IMG/VR virus record: IMGVR_UViG_3300020196_000021
Location: 1-64,000 of that record
Reading direction: 5' to 3' (one strand)
From: a virus
Length of the DNA: 64,000 bases
The translations under genes and the position numbers were made by a program. Of the stretch, positions 44,901 through 54,800 are shown one piece after another. The notes beneath the pieces were generated by a model. That model saw only the letters and a list, made by a program, of their open reading frames with translations. It was not told the origin of the DNA and ran no database searches. How positions within the stretch are numbered: position 1 is the first letter of the stretch; every line of letters starts with the position of its first letter.

Positions 44901-45636
44901 TTAATACGCCTCTTCCTGCATCTCCCTGTGCATATCCTCTTGGATCGGATCCAGTGGTTACACTACCTTTAGTAATTACAGAACAACGCTGAACATAAGG
45001 TCTTCTTCCTGAAACACTTATAGTATATCCAGATTTTGTTCTAAATGCATATCCAGTATCATTTACTGAATCATAATAAAAATCAGTAACTGTAATATTT
45101 TCTATATTACAGTTACTTTGAATTAAAAACGCATCTTTATTATTAGTACCAACTGTTGGTTTAATAAAAGTGGTTTTGAATCCAGCACCAGAAATTGAAA
45201 CCCCAACTGGAACTGTTAATGGAAAAGTTTCAGTATAAACTCCTGAACCCACAACGACAGTATCCCCATCAGTAGCATAATTATCAAGACAATATTTTAA
45301 TGAGGAAAACGCCGTCATTGGCGTTTTGCCCCATGAATTTGAACCAGTAGTAGAACCGTGTCTAGGATTTACAGAACCAAGTATTGCTTTGTCTGTTCCA
45401 TTTTTTGAAACATACCAAGTTTTTCCGACTCCATCAGTAATCAAAGATGAAAACATTGATGGAACAATGGTTTCATCGTTTGGATCTGCGTTTAGAACTT
45501 CTTGAATAGTACCATTATTATTTACAAATAATGTCCTATCAGCAATATTAAGAGCTACTTCTTTGTCGTAAAGATCAGAAGTCGTCGGTGCTGAGTTCGG
45601 TGTTAGGGATCTCTTTAACTTGATTCTGGTTGCCAT
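38914..45636 (-). CDS. Giant fibre with LamG, cupredoxin-like and beta-repeat domains, 2240 aa
   Basis: The N-terminal ATRIKLKRSLTPNSAPTTSDL is a widely shared attachment segment of cyanophage fibre proteins. Residues 65-300 look like a beta-helix (TWYVSKNGTD, GDTVVVGSGVYTETFPLTV). A LamG-like domain begins near 392 and is broken at about 418 by a cupredoxin-like domain (about 428-540). That domain has His475 and Cys526-x2-His529-x2-Met532, the ligands of a type 1 copper site. The LamG domain resumes at 547-700 (FALECWVYP, WNHVALTRSG, YIDEVRISKGVSRYTG). A second cupredoxin-like copy near 1500-1613 lacks all four ligands. The middle is G-x-G-Y-T shaft repeats. The C-terminal region is beta-rich and ends in VYNVKVVSQTVLA. 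A host-binding fibre is likely; any metal function is inference. Confidence 0.8.
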   Translation of the reverse strand: MATRIKLKRSLTPNSAPTTSDLYDKEVALNIADRTLFVNNNGTIQEVLNADPNDETIVPSMFSSLITDGVGKTWYVSKNGTDKAILGSVNPRHGSTTGSNSWGKTPMTAFSSLKYCLDNYATDGDTVVVGSGVYTETFPLTVPVGVSISGAGFKTTFIKPTVGTNNKDAFLIQSNCNIENITVTDFYYDSVNDTGYAFRTKSGYTISVSGRRPYVQRCSVITKGSVTTGSDPRGYAQGDAGRGVLIDGGVVATNSAEASILFNECTFVVPNSVGLYLKNGARCEWLNSFTYFAADSVIGENPGGTGFAGQGRARLKFNGMSGTFAAGNTITQYDTDGTTVLASGTINQNDGTYIYLTGQGTGNFVEALQSSLTPKQVIVNGDAQISTAIKKFGNSSLILDGTGDYLSVASSSDFNFGAASNPSPPASTTYTYTVTANTGSTNNYQFSGSASGTAPTLNVVAGDILVFNVNVSASHPFWVKTAQITGTGGGVGNGTTTGTITNNGSTTGTITWNTAGVTPGTYYYQCQNHTNMFGVINVAAGTTTTSATGDFALECWVYPTEFTSYRTIFDFRTTTSDTNGIILGQSDTGAIYFYYNSNYRVGPVGSVTLNAWNHVALTRSGSSTRLFINGTQVGSTYTDTNNYPVRPVRIGADPNGAYAYKGYIDEVRISKGVSRYTGTFTPSTTAFTASINTSLLLQFEGLNGSTEIIDGGIASQDIRTSAGGTANFVTLADYTAFGAELRSIGSASIYGERGLTANGKGVRLYCITHNFSYIGTGKNEDNDISQVNQANEVIETNNGRALFTSVDQNGDFRVGTTFIIDQEKGTVSFAGSGSSTTTFDNLIVSSAGNATTILPTSINVGNLTLSSNQIISGTGLVQTSPLSIGNIRIGSVNANTISTSTGNLVLTAQGNSLVQVNDDLQITGNTNFTGDITVGGNIVSNQSISIDSSNISNATIGTLTVNTSTTTGSSKFYDDITTYSGEFAGIITDGLGYPAGTYTNVDLTGGNGSGAKATIVVTGGGISGGSISNAGSGYIPGTYTVQLANVSGTGTGAVATITTSITTQTVSSVVITSFGQGYQVGNVLTGTFGSGSGFTYTVSSVDSAVTSVTITDFGTSKYDINDILSAAESNFGTGPFNNFLKYKITSFLEHVKIQSFETKATFSGNLESKDTTWLASEKQNAFVAIGFPSNLDLGDPLNIYDTEKLEVNGNIRAQGDIKALNNIVASFGSVTEPSIKFDADPHSTLWNRTGFFAEYGEGHGKFSAVGDQGRILRFSADRTDFYKKTNFVTVSFADPTIQKGSAYQLGKYTNQEVLGGSGSGLRFDVTVAFDGILTEQGFGYTDATYVDIPLIYSVLPGGSVLTTSNLNGGSNYINGTYTNVPLTGGTGNFAKATVTIASGSVTNISITNGGSGYTVNDTLSANVSNLGGSQINQLSITSGGSNYANGNYNNVTLTNIGSLGQGATANITVSGGLITSATINQPGAGYVSGDTLSVDTTSFNSTATYTYNVTDTSPSGYVFTGSATGTNPTLTVNKFDDLTFDVSAPGNGLVNNAFYIVSQLGAYSGYDPTYNVAGVTNNGASSGVITWTPNIPGTYYYISANNSAYYGTIQVLETNVGSGATLTVSTLTSGSGFNFKVATIGTSTGGTGAKADIEVVGGKVTSITIVDGGSGYQVFDLLTVDPASMTYVDTITNAAIPSTVPTTSFKFRVETIGVVTVTEINNLGIGYEEGDKIYLPNSFRPVYTNWTANAQVQSGSYVKHQSNFYEVTASGTFGINAPIHTTGTVTNGTASLGFYGQEYFYQFGAATSTDVIKLDPIDGSITSKQLKVSTTSGININDSLSITNNQINKITPGNLVISANALVEISGSKALVVPSGSTAERPPAPGAGAIRFNTNESRFEGFNGNYFVSLGGVRDVDGNTYISAELNPGDDDNIIRFVNDGVQSMQVEQNKIVLQKITSIDATDINGIPEWTSGGTVTAPTGNQPSVFIYYGINVYMVMQSGTLGTTAPTNTTGNNFANGTAELKYVRNIYGQLTFTNPGQNIVFNSDKLILGSSILEFTSDGSAARIAAVSSGGLSFTLTSSYREFIKFGINGEFLVNNLYGQNVASSYIKLFDKDLRQFNLKDSRIASGVSTINTASGNSTSIPLFPYTQSYSGKVMIEISDDSTISRRQYSEISYIVKSNGSDIIYTESNKIYTDVVLCDVEAELDGSNNVAIKVTDLTGSSTIVYNVKVVSQTVLA
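40797..41136 (-). other. Degenerate cupredoxin-like domain copy
   Basis: This encodes TYTYNVTDTSPSGYVFTGS through IPGTYYYISANNSAYYGTI. It aligns with the 44017-44355 domain (shared YxFTGSA/S-G, GTYYY and Y/F-G-x-I), but the ligand positions read Asn, Ser, Asn and Tyr in place of His, Cys, His and Met. Confidence 0.6.
44017..44355 (-). other. Cupredoxin-like domain with intact type 1 copper ligand pattern
   Basis: Residues 428-540 of the 2240-aa fibre begin TYTYTVTANTGSTNNYQFSG and include GDILVFNVNVSASHPFWV and GTYYYQCQNHTNMFGVI. The four putative ligands are His475, Cys526, His529 and Met532, the same Cys-x2-His-x2-Met spacing as in amicyanin. Confidence 0.65.
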
Positions 45637-45790
45637 TTATAGCATTCTCTTGTTGTGACTTTTCTATAATACTATTTAACCTATTTGTCAAATCTTTAAC
45701 TTTTGCTTCTAATACTACATTAGTAAGGGTCAAGTCAGAAACCTTTTTTTGAAGGATTGAAATCAAAACATTAACATCTATTTCATTCAT
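45575..45790 (-). CDS. Small coiled-coil protein overlapping the 2240-aa fibre start
   Basis: This 71-aa protein has a coiled coil (DVNVLISILQKKVSDLTLTNVVLEAKVKDLTNRLNSIIEK) followed by a polar Gln/Asn tail. Its GAGGTAAC ribosome-binding site is well placed. The 3' 62 bases overlap, in another frame, the start of the 2240-aa fibre, whose ATG at 45636 is supported by its widely shared N-terminal sequence. Such small coiled-coil genes recur next to fibres in cyanophages and may aid trimer assembly. The function is unknown. Confidence 0.6.
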   Translation of the reverse strand: MNEIDVNVLISILQKKVSDLTLTNVVLEAKVKDLTNRLNSIIEKSQQENAINGNQNQVKEIPNTELSTDDF

Positions 45791-45798
45791 AAGTTACC

Positions 45799-48027
45799 TC
45801 AGGTAAATGTTCCTCCGTCAACTGTATCTGTCCATACTGGAATACCAGCAGCAGTTACAGTTAAAATTTGGAATGAAGTTGCAACATCAGGACCAACTCC
45901 TGGATTTGCCATATTAGCAGCAGCAGTTTCTTTGAGTTCTCCAATTCCGTTTCCGTAAAGAATTCCATTAGTATTAAATTCACTTCTACCAGTACCACCA
46001 AATTGGACCGCTAAATCATTGTCTAATTCAAGATCACCAATTAATACTGTTCCTCTAGTTGAAATAACAGAAATTACTCTCAGTAAAAGATCATCTGTTC
46101 CAACTACACCACCAATTAAATTACCACTAATAGTTAAAAGATCACCTTCTTGATAATAAGTTCCAGCAGAGGTAATAGTAATTGTGCTAATTGCACCAGA
46201 ACCATTTCTGGAAACAGATACTACTAATCCAGACCCACTTCCACCAGTTGGATTTAATGAAGGATATAATTGATTTGCTGCACCAGCAAGAGTTGTTCCA
46301 CTAGATACATCTAAATCATTTTTTTCACGCTCTACTGATCCAACTCCACCCACTGAATGAGTGAAAACATTATTTGTATTTGTAGCATCTTCAATAAATG
46401 TAAATGCACCTAAACCATCAGATCCTCCAGTTCTATCATATCCAAAGAATCCATGTTTAATTGAAGTTCCATTGTGATATGTATATTGAATACCACGGTC
46501 CATTCCATCGTTTGAACCTTGAACAATATCAATAGATTCTCCAAGATTAATTGCACCTGAAATACCATTAGATAAATTTAAAATTGTAGTTTCAAATACA
46601 GATTTATCTGTAGGTTCTTTAACAAGAATTAAAAGTTGTGGGGATCCAGTATTTGCTTTGGTTAAAGAACCACCTTCATAATATGAACTTTCTCTTAAGG
46701 ATAATGTAGGAGAAACTGTAATTCTTACTGTATTAGTAGTTTGAGTTTGGTATGTACCAATTTGCTCATAATTTGTACCATTATAAAAATAAATTGGCGC
46801 TCCTATACTTGGAGGAGTAGCGAACCCTCCAGCAGAAACGTGAAAAACAACTTCAATACTAGTGATGGTTCTACCACCAGTTCCAACATTATCTCCTGTT
46901 ACCAAGGATCCAGTATTGATACCAGAAGGATTATCAATATTAATTGCAGAGGTTCCTGCGATAGCATTTGCAGATAATACTTTTTGAGATGTTTGATCAC
47001 CAATGTTAAAGATTGGATCATTAACTGTAACTTGAGTTGAGTTTATAGTAGTGGTTGTACCAGCAACTTGAAGATTACCACGAATGATTAACTCCCCAGA
47101 AGCATCTCCGCTTGCTGGATCTGGATCTAAAATAATTGTGGATCCAGAAGTTGTTGAAATTGTATTGCCATCAAATCTTAAATTATCAATATTAAGTTGA
47201 CCTGTTTGATTAACAGTAACATTGGAATTTGTTACTGTGCCTTCAAATGTAACTCCATTTTTAAATGATGTAGTCGAATTTACAGTTAAGATATCGCTAG
47301 ATGATGTACCAAGAATTGCATTATCATCTACCCTAAGTTCTTTAATCCAAGCAGTTTTATCTACACCTAGTCCACCAGAAATCTTAACAGCACCTGTAGT
47401 TCTGCTAGATGATTCCGTTACGTCTGAGAATTGAACTGCAACTCCATTATCATATTGCCAATCCGCCCCATCAACACGAATTATATTTAATTGAGTTGCA
47501 TCATATCTGATACCACCATTTCCAACACTACCAAATTGAATTTTTAAATCATCATCTAAACGAAAATCTGGGGTATTTAACCCAACTCTATCTAATCTTA
47601 AGACATTAGCAGTAGCATCAAATTTTAATTCAATATCACCTGTAGTACCAAATTCCAATTCTTGTTCATCTTCAATAACAAGTTTACCAAAACCATTTGC
47701 TCTGAAAATGAGATCAGTATCAGTAGTATCTGTTTCTACTACGTTGCCGTCAAGATTAATATCATCTACTCTAAAGCGATTTATCTTTGAGTTATTATCT
47801 ACAATAACCCCAGAATTCGCAGTAAGAGTTCCATGAACATGATCAAGCATGTCAGTGAAATACTTACCGCCAATAACTTGTACTGTGGTATTATTATCAC
47901 CAATAAAAATCCTATCACCACGATTTACTTGAGTGCCAGTTCCAACTGTTACTGCAAGTTCACCGAATTCTAATGAAGATGGTACTGTGGTGCCAGTACT
48001 TCTTTTTATAAGGATGGTTGATGCCAT
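45799..48027 (-). CDS. Virion structural protein, fibre-like, 742 aa
   Basis: The N-terminal STILIKRSTGTTVPSSLEFGELAVTVG matches the attachment region of phage fibre proteins, with the pattern KRS-x-G-x-x-x-P-x-x-L-x-x-GE-LA. The middle carries beta repeats with similar cores, such as ELEFGTTGDIELKFDATANVLRLD and QFGSVGNGGIRYDATQLNIIRVD, and a later tail has TTSIEVV-type and G-x-Y-Y-x-E-G-D segments. It is likely a baseplate-proximal fibre or a base to which the giant fibres join. It overlaps the preceding small gene stop by one base. The exact T4 counterpart is not clear. Confidence 0.65.
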   Translation of the reverse strand: MASTILIKRSTGTTVPSSLEFGELAVTVGTGTQVNRGDRIFIGDNNTTVQVIGGKYFTDMLDHVHGTLTANSGVIVDNNSKINRFRVDDINLDGNVVETDTTDTDLIFRANGFGKLVIEDEQELEFGTTGDIELKFDATANVLRLDRVGLNTPDFRLDDDLKIQFGSVGNGGIRYDATQLNIIRVDGADWQYDNGVAVQFSDVTESSSRTTGAVKISGGLGVDKTAWIKELRVDDNAILGTSSSDILTVNSTTSFKNGVTFEGTVTNSNVTVNQTGQLNIDNLRFDGNTISTTSGSTIILDPDPASGDASGELIIRGNLQVAGTTTTINSTQVTVNDPIFNIGDQTSQKVLSANAIAGTSAINIDNPSGINTGSLVTGDNVGTGGRTITSIEVVFHVSAGGFATPPSIGAPIYFYNGTNYEQIGTYQTQTTNTVRITVSPTLSLRESSYYEGGSLTKANTGSPQLLILVKEPTDKSVFETTILNLSNGISGAINLGESIDIVQGSNDGMDRGIQYTYHNGTSIKHGFFGYDRTGGSDGLGAFTFIEDATNTNNVFTHSVGGVGSVEREKNDLDVSSGTTLAGAANQLYPSLNPTGGSGSGLVVSVSRNGSGAISTITITSAGTYYQEGDLLTISGNLIGGVVGTDDLLLRVISVISTRGTVLIGDLELDNDLAVQFGGTGRSEFNTNGILYGNGIGELKETAAANMANPGVGPDVATSFQILTVTAAGIPVWTDTVDGGTFT

Positions 48028-48236
48028 CAGAAGCTACCCCCGTTTACTGTTACGTTATTTAATACATTTCCTGATTGGAATCTACTTGTTGCAGCATTAT
48101 AAATTAGAATATATCCATCTTGCAAACCATTTGTTAAGACATCAACGTCACCTAAATTTTGCAATGTAGCTGCACCGCCAAGTGCTACTCTTGATACTTG
48201 TGGAGATGCTTGATCTCCAAATCTAACCCTTGCCAT
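48027..48236 (-). CDS. Small virion-associated protein, 69 aa
   Basis: This 69-aa Gly/Val/Asn-rich protein (ARVRFGDQASPQVSRVALGGA, then LQNLGDVDVLTNGLQDGYILIYNAATSRFQSG) resembles fragments of phage fibre shafts, where LGDVDVTNLQDGQ-type segments recur. It is linked by TGATG to the fibre-like gene at 45799-48027 and lies directly after the BppU-like gene. It is probably a small joint component. The family is not named with certainty. Confidence 0.6.
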   Translation of the reverse strand: MARVRFGDQASPQVSRVALGGAATLQNLGDVDVLTNGLQDGYILIYNAATSRFQSGNVLNNVTVNGGSF

Positions 48237-48575
48237 TTAGAGTGTTACTCCTTCTACTACTGTTAAAACACCTTCTAATACTCTAGATTTATAATTAGAA
48301 TTGCTGGTCAAAACAACATCATAAACATAACGTCCTGGTGTCATGGTAGAAGTTACTGTATTTGGTAATGATAAAGTAACGGAACCTGTATTTTGTGGAG
48401 GGTTTATATTCACATTCATAGTAACAGATGTGCTACTTGTATAATGTTTTTTGATCAAAGATTGACCAGTATACCCAGTCAAATTGAACTGAGAACCATT
48501 ATCGTTGGTTACAAAAAATGTAGTTTGGAAATCACTTCCTTGGTAAACAACTAAATTGGTTACAGCAGCTAACAT
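48237..48575 (-). CDS. BppU-like Ig-fold structural protein, 112 aa
   Basis: This 112-aa protein has the pattern of a BppU N-terminal or baseplate Ig-like domain: VVYQGSDFQTTFFVTNDNGSQFNLTGYTGQSLIKKHY, then VTLSLPNTVTSTMTPGRYVYDVVL and VLEGVLTVVEGVTL. This fold links baseplate proteins to receptor-binding proteins in other phages. It is the first gene after a perfect late promoter, and the next gene starts directly at its stop. An assembly or adaptor role in the fibre base is inferred. Confidence 0.65.
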   Translation of the reverse strand: MLAAVTNLVVYQGSDFQTTFFVTNDNGSQFNLTGYTGQSLIKKHYTSSTSVTMNVNINPPQNTGSVTLSLPNTVTSTMTPGRYVYDVVLTSNSNYKSRVLEGVLTVVEGVTL

Positions 48576-48597
48576 TATAGTATTCCTACTTCAAGTG

Positions 48598-48605
48598 TAT
48601 TTATA
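48598..48605 (-). promoter_or_regulatory. T4-type late promoter (TATAAATA) for the fibre operon
   Basis: A perfect TATAAATA on the minus strand lies 23 bases before ATG 48575. The operon it opens runs from the BppU-like gene through the 2240-aa fibre. Confidence 0.75.
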
Positions 48606-48845
48606 CTAATTGCTATTCTTATTTACCAGTTCTAGCAATAAATTTTTTATCTCTGCTATTTCTAATTTTAAATTATTGATATCTTCTTCGGCAGTTTCTA
48701 ATTTTATTTCCTGTTCTCTTTTTTTATTTCTTTGGGACACATATTTAAAATATGCCTCTTGGTCTGTGTTTACTATAGAATTTGTTTTTAGGTCACGATA
48801 CAGACCATCGTGACCTTCAACTGGGATTAAGCTAGAGCTATACAT
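48606..48845 (-). CDS. Small coiled-coil protein, 79 aa
   Basis: The N-terminal half is SSSLIPVEGHDGLYRDLKTNSIVNTD, a compact motif recurring in small cyanophage genes (HxGLYRDxxTxxIxNxD). The C-terminal half is a coiled coil with AEEDINNLKLEIAEIKNLLLEL. It overlaps the end of the 2062-aa gene by 19 bases. Related mini-proteins are found next to baseplate genes, but the role is not known. Confidence 0.62.
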   Translation of the reverse strand: MYSSSLIPVEGHDGLYRDLKTNSIVNTDQEAYFKYVSQRNKKREQEIKLETAEEDINNLKLEIAEIKNLLLELVNKNSN

Positions 48846-51800
48846 CTTAAATCTTTAATAATCGGAGCAACGGCAGCATTACGAGATCTCATTCTTAATT
48901 TGATTGTATATTTACTAAATGTTTCGTTTGCATTTGCAGTGTTATAATTATAAGAAAGATCAATAAATCTAAGTTCATCCTTTTTATTATAATTTGCTGT
49001 TGTTAGTTTTTCCCAAGGTATTTGATTGTAATCACTTTCATCACCAGTTAGTAACTTAACATAAACATCAACATCACAAACAGAAGGATTATAAGAAGCA
49101 AATTCAATTCTCAACCCTGTACATGGATTTGCAAGAGTTGCTATTTTTGTAATATAGTTTGCTGCATTGTAATCATGAATTGGATCAATTGCAATATTAA
49201 AAGTGTCATTGGGAGATGGTGGAGAATTAAAGAAATATTGTTTTTTAAATTCTGTTGAATCAAAATCAGTAACTCTATTGTTAGTAGTCACTAAACTAAC
49301 TCTATTTTTATCAATAATAGGACTTAAATTTTCCTTAGTACTAGAAAGAACCAATCGCATGGTTGCTGATTTTGCACCAATCATTTGTTTTTCTTCATTT
49401 AAGTTTGAAGCAATCAAATATGGAACAGAAAGTAAATTATTCTCATTTAAAACTATTGGAAAGAAGTCAGAATCTCTAATATAAGATTTTTGATTAGGTG
49501 AAGTATATGTGGAAGGATTTGAATAAGAAGACGAACCAATAGAAGTACCAGTAGTACCAGAGTATGAAGCCAAAATTGAAGTTCCTGGTAATTCTTTATA
49601 TGTAACAAGAGGTTCAAATTGAGTATACTGTATGTTCTGACTTACAAATACTTTATCTCCACCAATCGTTAAATTAGTTGCTGATGTTCTAGTTATTGGT
49701 AGATTAATTTGATAACTATCAAGTGTTATCCATTCTAAATTGCTGTGAATCGTATTAATCAATGTTAATGGAACTCCATCGATTACATAATTTTCGACCT
49801 GCCATTCTTCATCTGCTTTAAATCCATCAGATGGAGCAGTTCCAGAAATTCTTGCAAGTGTTGTGATTGTATAATTTCCATTTGTATCCGCAGTTCCAAC
49901 TGTAGTTGGATTGTAACTATATACAACTCCACCAATTTTTAAATAACCAGGATTTGTATTTGTTGGAGGACTTCCATTAATATTTGAAGTATAATAGAAT
50001 GCTGTTCTATTGCCGTTTACTGTAATTGCGCCTGGAGCACCACTCCAATTTACAGATAAAGTTGCATACTGTTCAGAACTTACTCCAGTAATGTCTACAA
50101 ATGATGCAGGATCATGCATACCATGATTAGTGTGATTTACTTTTATTCTATTTGAATTTACATTTAATTCAATTGGATCTCTTCTCAATTGAGTATATTG
50201 AAGTGATCCGCTATTATCGTTCACCCAATTGATAGTAGGTGATTCATTAATATTAAATGATGCTCTATAAATCTTAAATTTAAAATCTTGCATTTCTGAT
50301 GTTGTCCATGTAGATGCATTCTGTGATTTGAAAAGAACACCAGCATATGGTTGTTTAGATATTTTTTCTCCACTTAAGTCATCTTTACCCATTTCAGAAA
50401 GCCAAACTCTATATTCAACTGAAGATGTTAATAGTGCAAAACAATATTCTTTTCTTTCTGCAAGATAAATTGGAGTATCAAAAACAAAAGTAGTCACAGC
50501 ACTTGCATCTTTAGAAACAGAGACATTACTTGGATCTTTATTGATTGTGCCTAAAATCTCTGGAGATGGATACCCATTAACCATCTCTCTAATCTGCATA
50601 GTTACTGGAAGATTAGAATCTTTTGTGCTAAAGTATACATCAATTTTTGTAATAAAACATCCACCACTTTCTTCTATCAAGAATGATTGTGCAAGAGGGT
50701 CATACCAACCTCCAACTCTAGTGGAAGTTGACGAACTAGTTAACATTCTACTATCACTTACAGTATCTCTAACAACCTCTGCATTTCTAACTAATAATGT
50801 ATCTTGTTGTTTTGTAAGAATTGTTCCACTTGCAGTATAAGATGCTTCTGCAGAGCTGTCAACAACTCCAGGTATTAATGAATTGATTGGACTATCAGAT
50901 ACCCTGAATACTGATTCCCCAACTTTAAATCTTGGATTTGCATCATCATTTGGATCTGGAATGTAAAAACTTAATTGCACGTTGCCTAATTCATCGGCAA
51001 TCAATTTTTTATTGATGACTGTTGCTGTAGCACCACTTGTTAATCCAACAATGGTATCTCCCTCAAGTACATATCCACCCATTTCAGATGTATTTAATAC
51101 TTGCATTGATGGAATGTCAAGATTTAAAAATGTAGATGTTGATGTGTAGGAAGTTGCAGTAATTGTTTCACCATTATATGGATTTACTGTGTATGGACGA
51201 CCCAAATTATCAATACCAGATCCTGGAGCAACAAGTTTTGCTCTAAATTTTCTATTTACATTGCCAGTTACGATAATATCTTCATCAATTTGGAATGCAA
51301 CGGAAGATGCTGCCATAGCAATTTCTAAAATTTTTGGAGTTACAAAAGATGTAACATCTCTACCATCAAAAAATGCATATACTCTAATATTTGGTTTCAA
51401 TCTAAATGAAGTCACTGAAATATTTCTAGATCTCTTCCAATATGCGTATTTAGTATCTACTACTCTATCTCCAAGAACTTTTCTCTCTGTTTTTGGGGTA
51501 ACTCTAGGTCTAATTCCAGATCTAGTTTGGAATCTATCTGTTCTAGTTGTTGTTTGTTCAACGTTTCTTATTGGACCTCCACCTTCTGTCCACGTTTGGG
51601 TTGTTACAGAAGTTGATGACCATTGAGTTTTCCAAGCATTCCATTCAATAGGAGCAAAACCTGTATTCCTATCAACACCCATTGCAAAGACAGTAGCAGA
51701 ATAATCACCCTCAACTTCTGTTAGTGATTCTGGTAATCTATTTTCATCAATCCAATCATCTGATGCTGGAAATACAAAAGCAAGACCAACCCAGGAACTA

Positions 51801-54800
51801 ACAGCAAATGGGTTAACATTTTCCACAACTGCTGCATAATTTTGCTCAATTAATAATTTATCAGTATAATCAAGCATAATAAAATCACCTTTAATATATT
51901 TTGTAGGTGTTTCTTGATACTTCAATGCAACATTGGTAGTATAATGAGGTGGGCGCAATTCCCCAAGAGCACTATCAATAGCACATTTATAATTTGGATG
52001 ATCAGATTGTCCTATTGAATGAGAAGTAAAATTATCAACTAAAAATCCATTTTTTAATCGATTATTTCCATTTGAATCTTCTATAAACAAATTAGCTGTA
52101 TCTGTTTCCAGCAAACTAAGTTGAGTATAATATTCTACATTATCAAGGCGTTTTTCTAAATTGCCAATATCTCGCATTGTATATCTTTTGTTATTATATC
52201 TTCTTATAATAACATCATCCAAACTCCTAACATAAGGAGGCATTGATATGGACAACACTTTCATAGCATTAGCTAATGAATCTGTTGGGGGTTTTGGTTT
52301 TAATGCTGCTACTCCTTTTTGAGAAAGGAATTTGCCATTTTTATCAAGATATAAATCATCAATTCTACCAAGATAGTATTCTATATCGCCATCAGTTGTT
52401 CCAGATGGAAAAAGGTATTCTGAAGTGATATAGTTAGTGTTTCCATATGATAATAAATTAGTATTCGCTAAAATTTCATTAGCATTAATTGTATATGGTG
52501 CATTATATTCGCCTGATGTTGTACTGACATAAGTATCTAATTGATTGATTCTCCAATCAATTAGATCATTTAAATATACTCTATTTCCATCATAATTATA
52601 TGATGGAATTTCATCAATATCAGCATCATAATATGAATTTACCGTATAGAATTGACCTGATGTTACTTGATCTTTGAAATGATCCATGATAACAACAAGA
52701 TCTCCAGAAATAACGCTATCTGAAGATACTTTTGTTAAAGTTGAAAATTCAAATGTCTGATCTCTTTGACCATCATCTAACATATAGCGAGATTTTATAT
52801 CAGGCAATCCATTATTATTAATTACAGAAATAGTGCCAGTTGATGAACTTAAATATCCAAAAATATCTTCATTTATAGCAAAATTTGTCTGACTAATATA
52901 AGTAAAATAAATTGCATTTACATCTTGCTTTATAATTCTACCTTTAGCCCCACTTGATTTTCCAACAATTACTTCACCAATTTTAAATACTCCAGCACCA
53001 GCATTTAATGTAATTTTGGGAAGAATTGATTCGGTTAATGTACCAGACGAAGTATTGTAAATTGCATGAATTTTGGATACTCTAGTTGTTCCTAAAGAAA
53101 TTGTAGTATCATTTACATTATATTTGTTAGCAATATTTGCTAATCTCAATGCTCTCATTTTTTTGAGAGATGCTAATTTTATACTTGGGACGTTAATTTT
53201 CTCTGGACCAATTAATATGTATGCAGTTCCAGAAGAAACAGCAGATCCACTAAAAACAAAAGTTAAAGTACCACTACCATCGATTGCAAGATTGCTAATT
53301 GTTCTTTCTGTAGTTCCAGCATCTCCATTAATTCTTAATGTGTAATCTGCTGCATTTTTTGAATAATAACTTCTACCACTAATTGTTATTGTAGTTGTAG
53401 ATCCTGTTGAACCAATATATTTTGTAAAAACATCTTGTACTTTAGTATCAGTTAAAGATTTAATTACACTTGTTTCATAAACTGGAAAAAATAATGGGTT
53501 AAATGCTCCACTAATTTTATCAATTGTTTTTATGACTCCACCAGTTGATGTATTTGGCGTAGTTGTATAAGTAATTGTTCCCGCAAATCTTATCTTTTTA
53601 ATAGAAGATAAATTATATGAAGTTGATATAAATCTTATATTTGCTAATCTAATAATTATATAATCTGATGATCCACTATCGACTTGTTCATAGGATAGCA
53701 TTATTGCATATCCTATTACAGCATCATTAGTATCTAATAACGGTACAATAGAATTTAATGATGAAGTAAGTTGAGAATATGTTATGTGATTATTATTAGA
53801 AGAGTTGCTGATTCTAAATTCTATAGATCTAGCATCTGTTCTAATAGTTGCATTTCCAAGTAATTCAGTTGCTCTTGGTTTTTTAATATCAACATAAGTA
53901 GTTGCTAATGTTTCTAATTCATATCCTCTAACATAAGATTTACCAGGAGATACATTTATTTCAAATAAATCTTTGGATGGAGTATTTCCATCATCTGTAC
54001 TATTAATTGATGAAAAGATACCATTATTAATACCATCATTGAAGCATTCGTCTTTTGAAAAATCGTATGGACGAACTTCATAATCTCCAGATTCATCATA
54101 AGTTCTTCTTGCAAATGTATCTTCTAATGTTTTTGCTAACTGTGCTCTGGATGAAGATACTATTTCTTTAACATACCCCTTTTCTAATCTGAGAAGTTCA
54201 ATAAAATCAGTAACAGAAGTATCATCTAAACTTTTTTTAGTTAAAATCGCTGTTAACTTAAATCTATGTGCCCCTGGCGCAGAATAATTTGAATATCCTT
54301 GTGATGGATCAGTAAGAGAAATGTCATCCTCTGGGGTTACAATCTCTTCTAATATTTGTAAACCAACCTTATATGATGGTGTAGTTCCAAATTGATCTAA
54401 GATTATTTCTTGCTCTTCAACATTAACAAAATACCCTTTTGTATAATATATTCCGCTTGTTATTTTTGCGGCAGATCCAATAGAAGTTGGATTTAAACTA
54501 ATACACTTTGCGAAATCAGTATTTTTTTGAATTACAGTATTGCCAATGCTAAATGAATTTTCTGCAATTAATATTTCATCATTACCAAAGGTTCCATTTG
54601 TATTAGTAGTGCTTGCACTCAAATACTTTACATATAACGTTGTAAATCCTTTTTCTGACTGATCAGATGTTAAAGCATTGACAACTTTAGCACGAATACC
54701 AGAAGTATTTCCAACAATTGTCTGTCCTACAATATATTGAGAAAGAATATCAGCAGAAATTCCAAAATACTCTTCTTCAATTAAAATTGCATAGTAAGTA

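Noticed and set aside
51189-51626. Plus-strand open frame of 145 aa within the DUF4815-type gene
   Set aside because: It is antisense to a well-supported coding region and has no recognisable protein features or start signal.
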